Part shown: positions 63,046-64,000 of the stretch, piece by piece
How the letters are laid out: the number at the start of each line of letters is the position of its first letter
How positions within the stretch are numbered: position 1 is the first letter of the stretch
IMG/VR virus record: IMGVR_UViG_3300046000_008568
Span: 30,501-94,500 of that record
Source: a virus
DNA: 64,000 nucleotides
Strand: one strand, 5' to 3'
Notes under the pieces: model-generated
The model's database searches: none
Told to the model about the DNA's origin: nothing
What the model saw: only the letters and a program-made list of their open reading frames with translations
Position numbers and translations under genes: made by a program

Positions 63046-63943
63046 AGCTGAAGAGATTAATTGGGAAGTGGATAAAATTGTATCTTATTCCCAATTTTCA
63101 ACTTGGAAACAATGCCCACATAAATGGAAACTTCAAAACGTAGATAAACTTAAAAATCCACCTAGTATTCATTTGATATTTGGGACGGCAATACATACCG
63201 CTTTACAACATTATTTAAAAATAATGTATGAGCAAAGTGGAGCTGCTGCTGATAGAGAAGATATAGTTCAATTATTTGAAGATAGTCTTAGAGCAGAATA
63301 TAAAAAAGGTTTTGAACAGAATAAACAAACCCATTTTTCAAATGCTGAAGAAATGGCTGAGTTTTTTGAAGATGGAAAAACAATATTAGAATACTTCAAA
63401 AGAAAAAAAGGAGGATACTTTTCAACTCGTAAAACACATCTTGTAGGAATAGAATTTCCATTATCATATGCACCACATGAAGATTATCCTAACGTTAAGT
63501 TTAAAGGATTTATTGATCTTATCTTCTATAATGAGAATTCAGAGAAGCTGTATATCTATGATATAAAAACCTCAACTCGTGGTTGGAAAGATAAAGATAA
63601 AAAAGATGAAACTAAAACATCTCAAATCTTACTTTATAAATCTTACTTTAGTAAAATATTTAATTGGGATATCGATAAGATAGAAGTTGAATTCTTTATT
63701 GTTAAAAGAAAAATTTGGGAAGAAAGTGATTTTCCCATTCCCCGAATTCAAGAATTCTTCCCACCATCAGGGACAAGAAAACGTTTGAATGCTACAGAAG
63801 CTTTTCGTACATTCATTGAAGATTGCTTCACTACAGAAGGTAAACCACAAGAAAAAGAATTTACAAAAATTGTAAGTCCGTTATGTGGGTGGTGTCAATT
63901 TAATGATAAACCTTCTCTCTGTAGTAAAGTTAATTCTTTATAA
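63002..63943 (+). CDS. PD-(D/E)XK (RecB/Cas4-like) nuclease
   Basis: 313 aa. SYSQFSTWKQCPHKWKLQ (~30-47) and FGTAIHTALQHYL are typical of the RecB-like family; catalytic residues lie in KFKGFIDLIFYN (Asp near 172) and YIYDIKTSTRGW (Asp187, Lys189). A C-terminal CGWCQF plus later Cys may bind an iron-sulfur cluster, as in Cas4. Likely a single-strand exonuclease in recombination or replication repair. It overlaps gp62 by 44 bp. Confidence 0.85.
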   Translation: MKKVPKHLKPLLEHKAEEINWEVDKIVSYSQFSTWKQCPHKWKLQNVDKLKNPPSIHLIFGTAIHTALQHYLKIMYEQSGAAADREDIVQLFEDSLRAEYKKGFEQNKQTHFSNAEEMAEFFEDGKTILEYFKRKKGGYFSTRKTHLVGIEFPLSYAPHEDYPNVKFKGFIDLIFYNENSEKLYIYDIKTSTRGWKDKDKKDETKTSQILLYKSYFSKIFNWDIDKIEVEFFIVKRKIWEESDFPIPRIQEFFPPSGTRKRLNATEAFRTFIEDCFTTEGKPQEKEFTKIVSPLCGWCQFNDKPSLCSKVNSL

Positions 63944-63950
63944 ATTCACA

Positions 63951-63960
63951 TATATTTATA
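63951..63960 (+). promoter_or_regulatory. Class II box TATATTTATA
   Basis: Lies 15 bp before the last, truncated gene. No TTGG at the expected -33 site. Confidence 0.45.
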
Positions 63961-63975
63961 TCCAAATATATAATT

Positions 63976-64000
63976 ATGGCAAGTAAAAATGACAAACTTA
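63976..64000 (+). CDS. Start of a gene cut by the window end
   Basis: ATG at 63976 in the frequent ATTATG context after a class II box; only MASKNDKL can be read. Nothing can be said about the product. Confidence 0.5.

Noticed and set aside
1-64000. Insertion sequences, integrase or prophage attachment site
   Set aside because: No transposase, integrase, or terminal inverted repeats were seen; all genes fit a lytic phage plan.

Overview
The window is a contiguous block of a large, strictly lytic-type, T4-like contractile-tailed phage. Every gene reads on the + strand, the DNA is strongly AT-rich, and tail, replication and lysis modules are all recognisable. A Bacteroidetes (flavobacterial-type) host is inferred from three things. 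Promoters resemble the Bacteroidetes -33/-7 type (TTGG, 19 nt, TAYATTTA). Starts mostly lack Shine-Dalgarno sites and instead often read GTT-ATG. A FISUMP domain, typical of Fibrobacteres/Bacteroidetes surface proteins, sits in an adhesin.

Layout. 1-7504: giant modular adhesin (5' end outside the window), a trypsin-like protease and a second Pro/Ser/Thr-linker protein. 7719-11771: a tail fibre with 51 exactly phased 42-bp repeats. 11783-15915: neck/tail-completion genes (gp13-, gp14- and gp15-like, the last fused to a LamG lectin). 15974-29727: tail sheath, tail tube, gp26-type chaperone with an overlapping small partner, tape measure, baseplate proteins, and a hub protein with a tail lysozyme. 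29767-38662: a stand-alone family-A-like polymerase palm protein, gp32, UvsX, a FEN-type nuclease, the replicative helicase and class I ribonucleotide reductase. 38675-48895: nucleotide and base-modification genes mixed with a tmRNA, a structured non-coding segment, a small lipoprotein and the lysis cassette. 48921-55974: six consecutive glycosyltransferase-type genes. 56002-63943: family B DNA polymerase, sliding clamp, GroES, GroEL, clamp loader subunits and a PD-(D/E)XK nuclease.

How the genes work together. FolE, QueD, QueE and QueC form a complete route from GTP to preQ0, and a TGT-like protein (39549-40337) is a good candidate for inserting a 7-deazaguanine into phage DNA. Several of these enzymes have unusual metal sites: QueC has lost its zinc cysteines, QueD seems to have lost two zinc histidines, and QueE has a CX3CX7C cluster motif. 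NrdAB with thioredoxin, a MazG-type hydrolase and a phosphoribosyltransferase feed the nucleotide pool. The six glycosyltransferases may decorate the Ser/Thr-rich linkers of the surface proteins or act on host glycans.

Two promoter classes can be read by eye. One has a TTGG element, a 19-nt spacer (18 in one case) and TAYATTTA, and lies mainly before replication, metabolism and lysis-region genes. The other is a lone WATATTTAT box with no upstream element, before most structural genes and a few others, including the tmRNA. Major head genes (capsid, portal, terminase) are not in this window.
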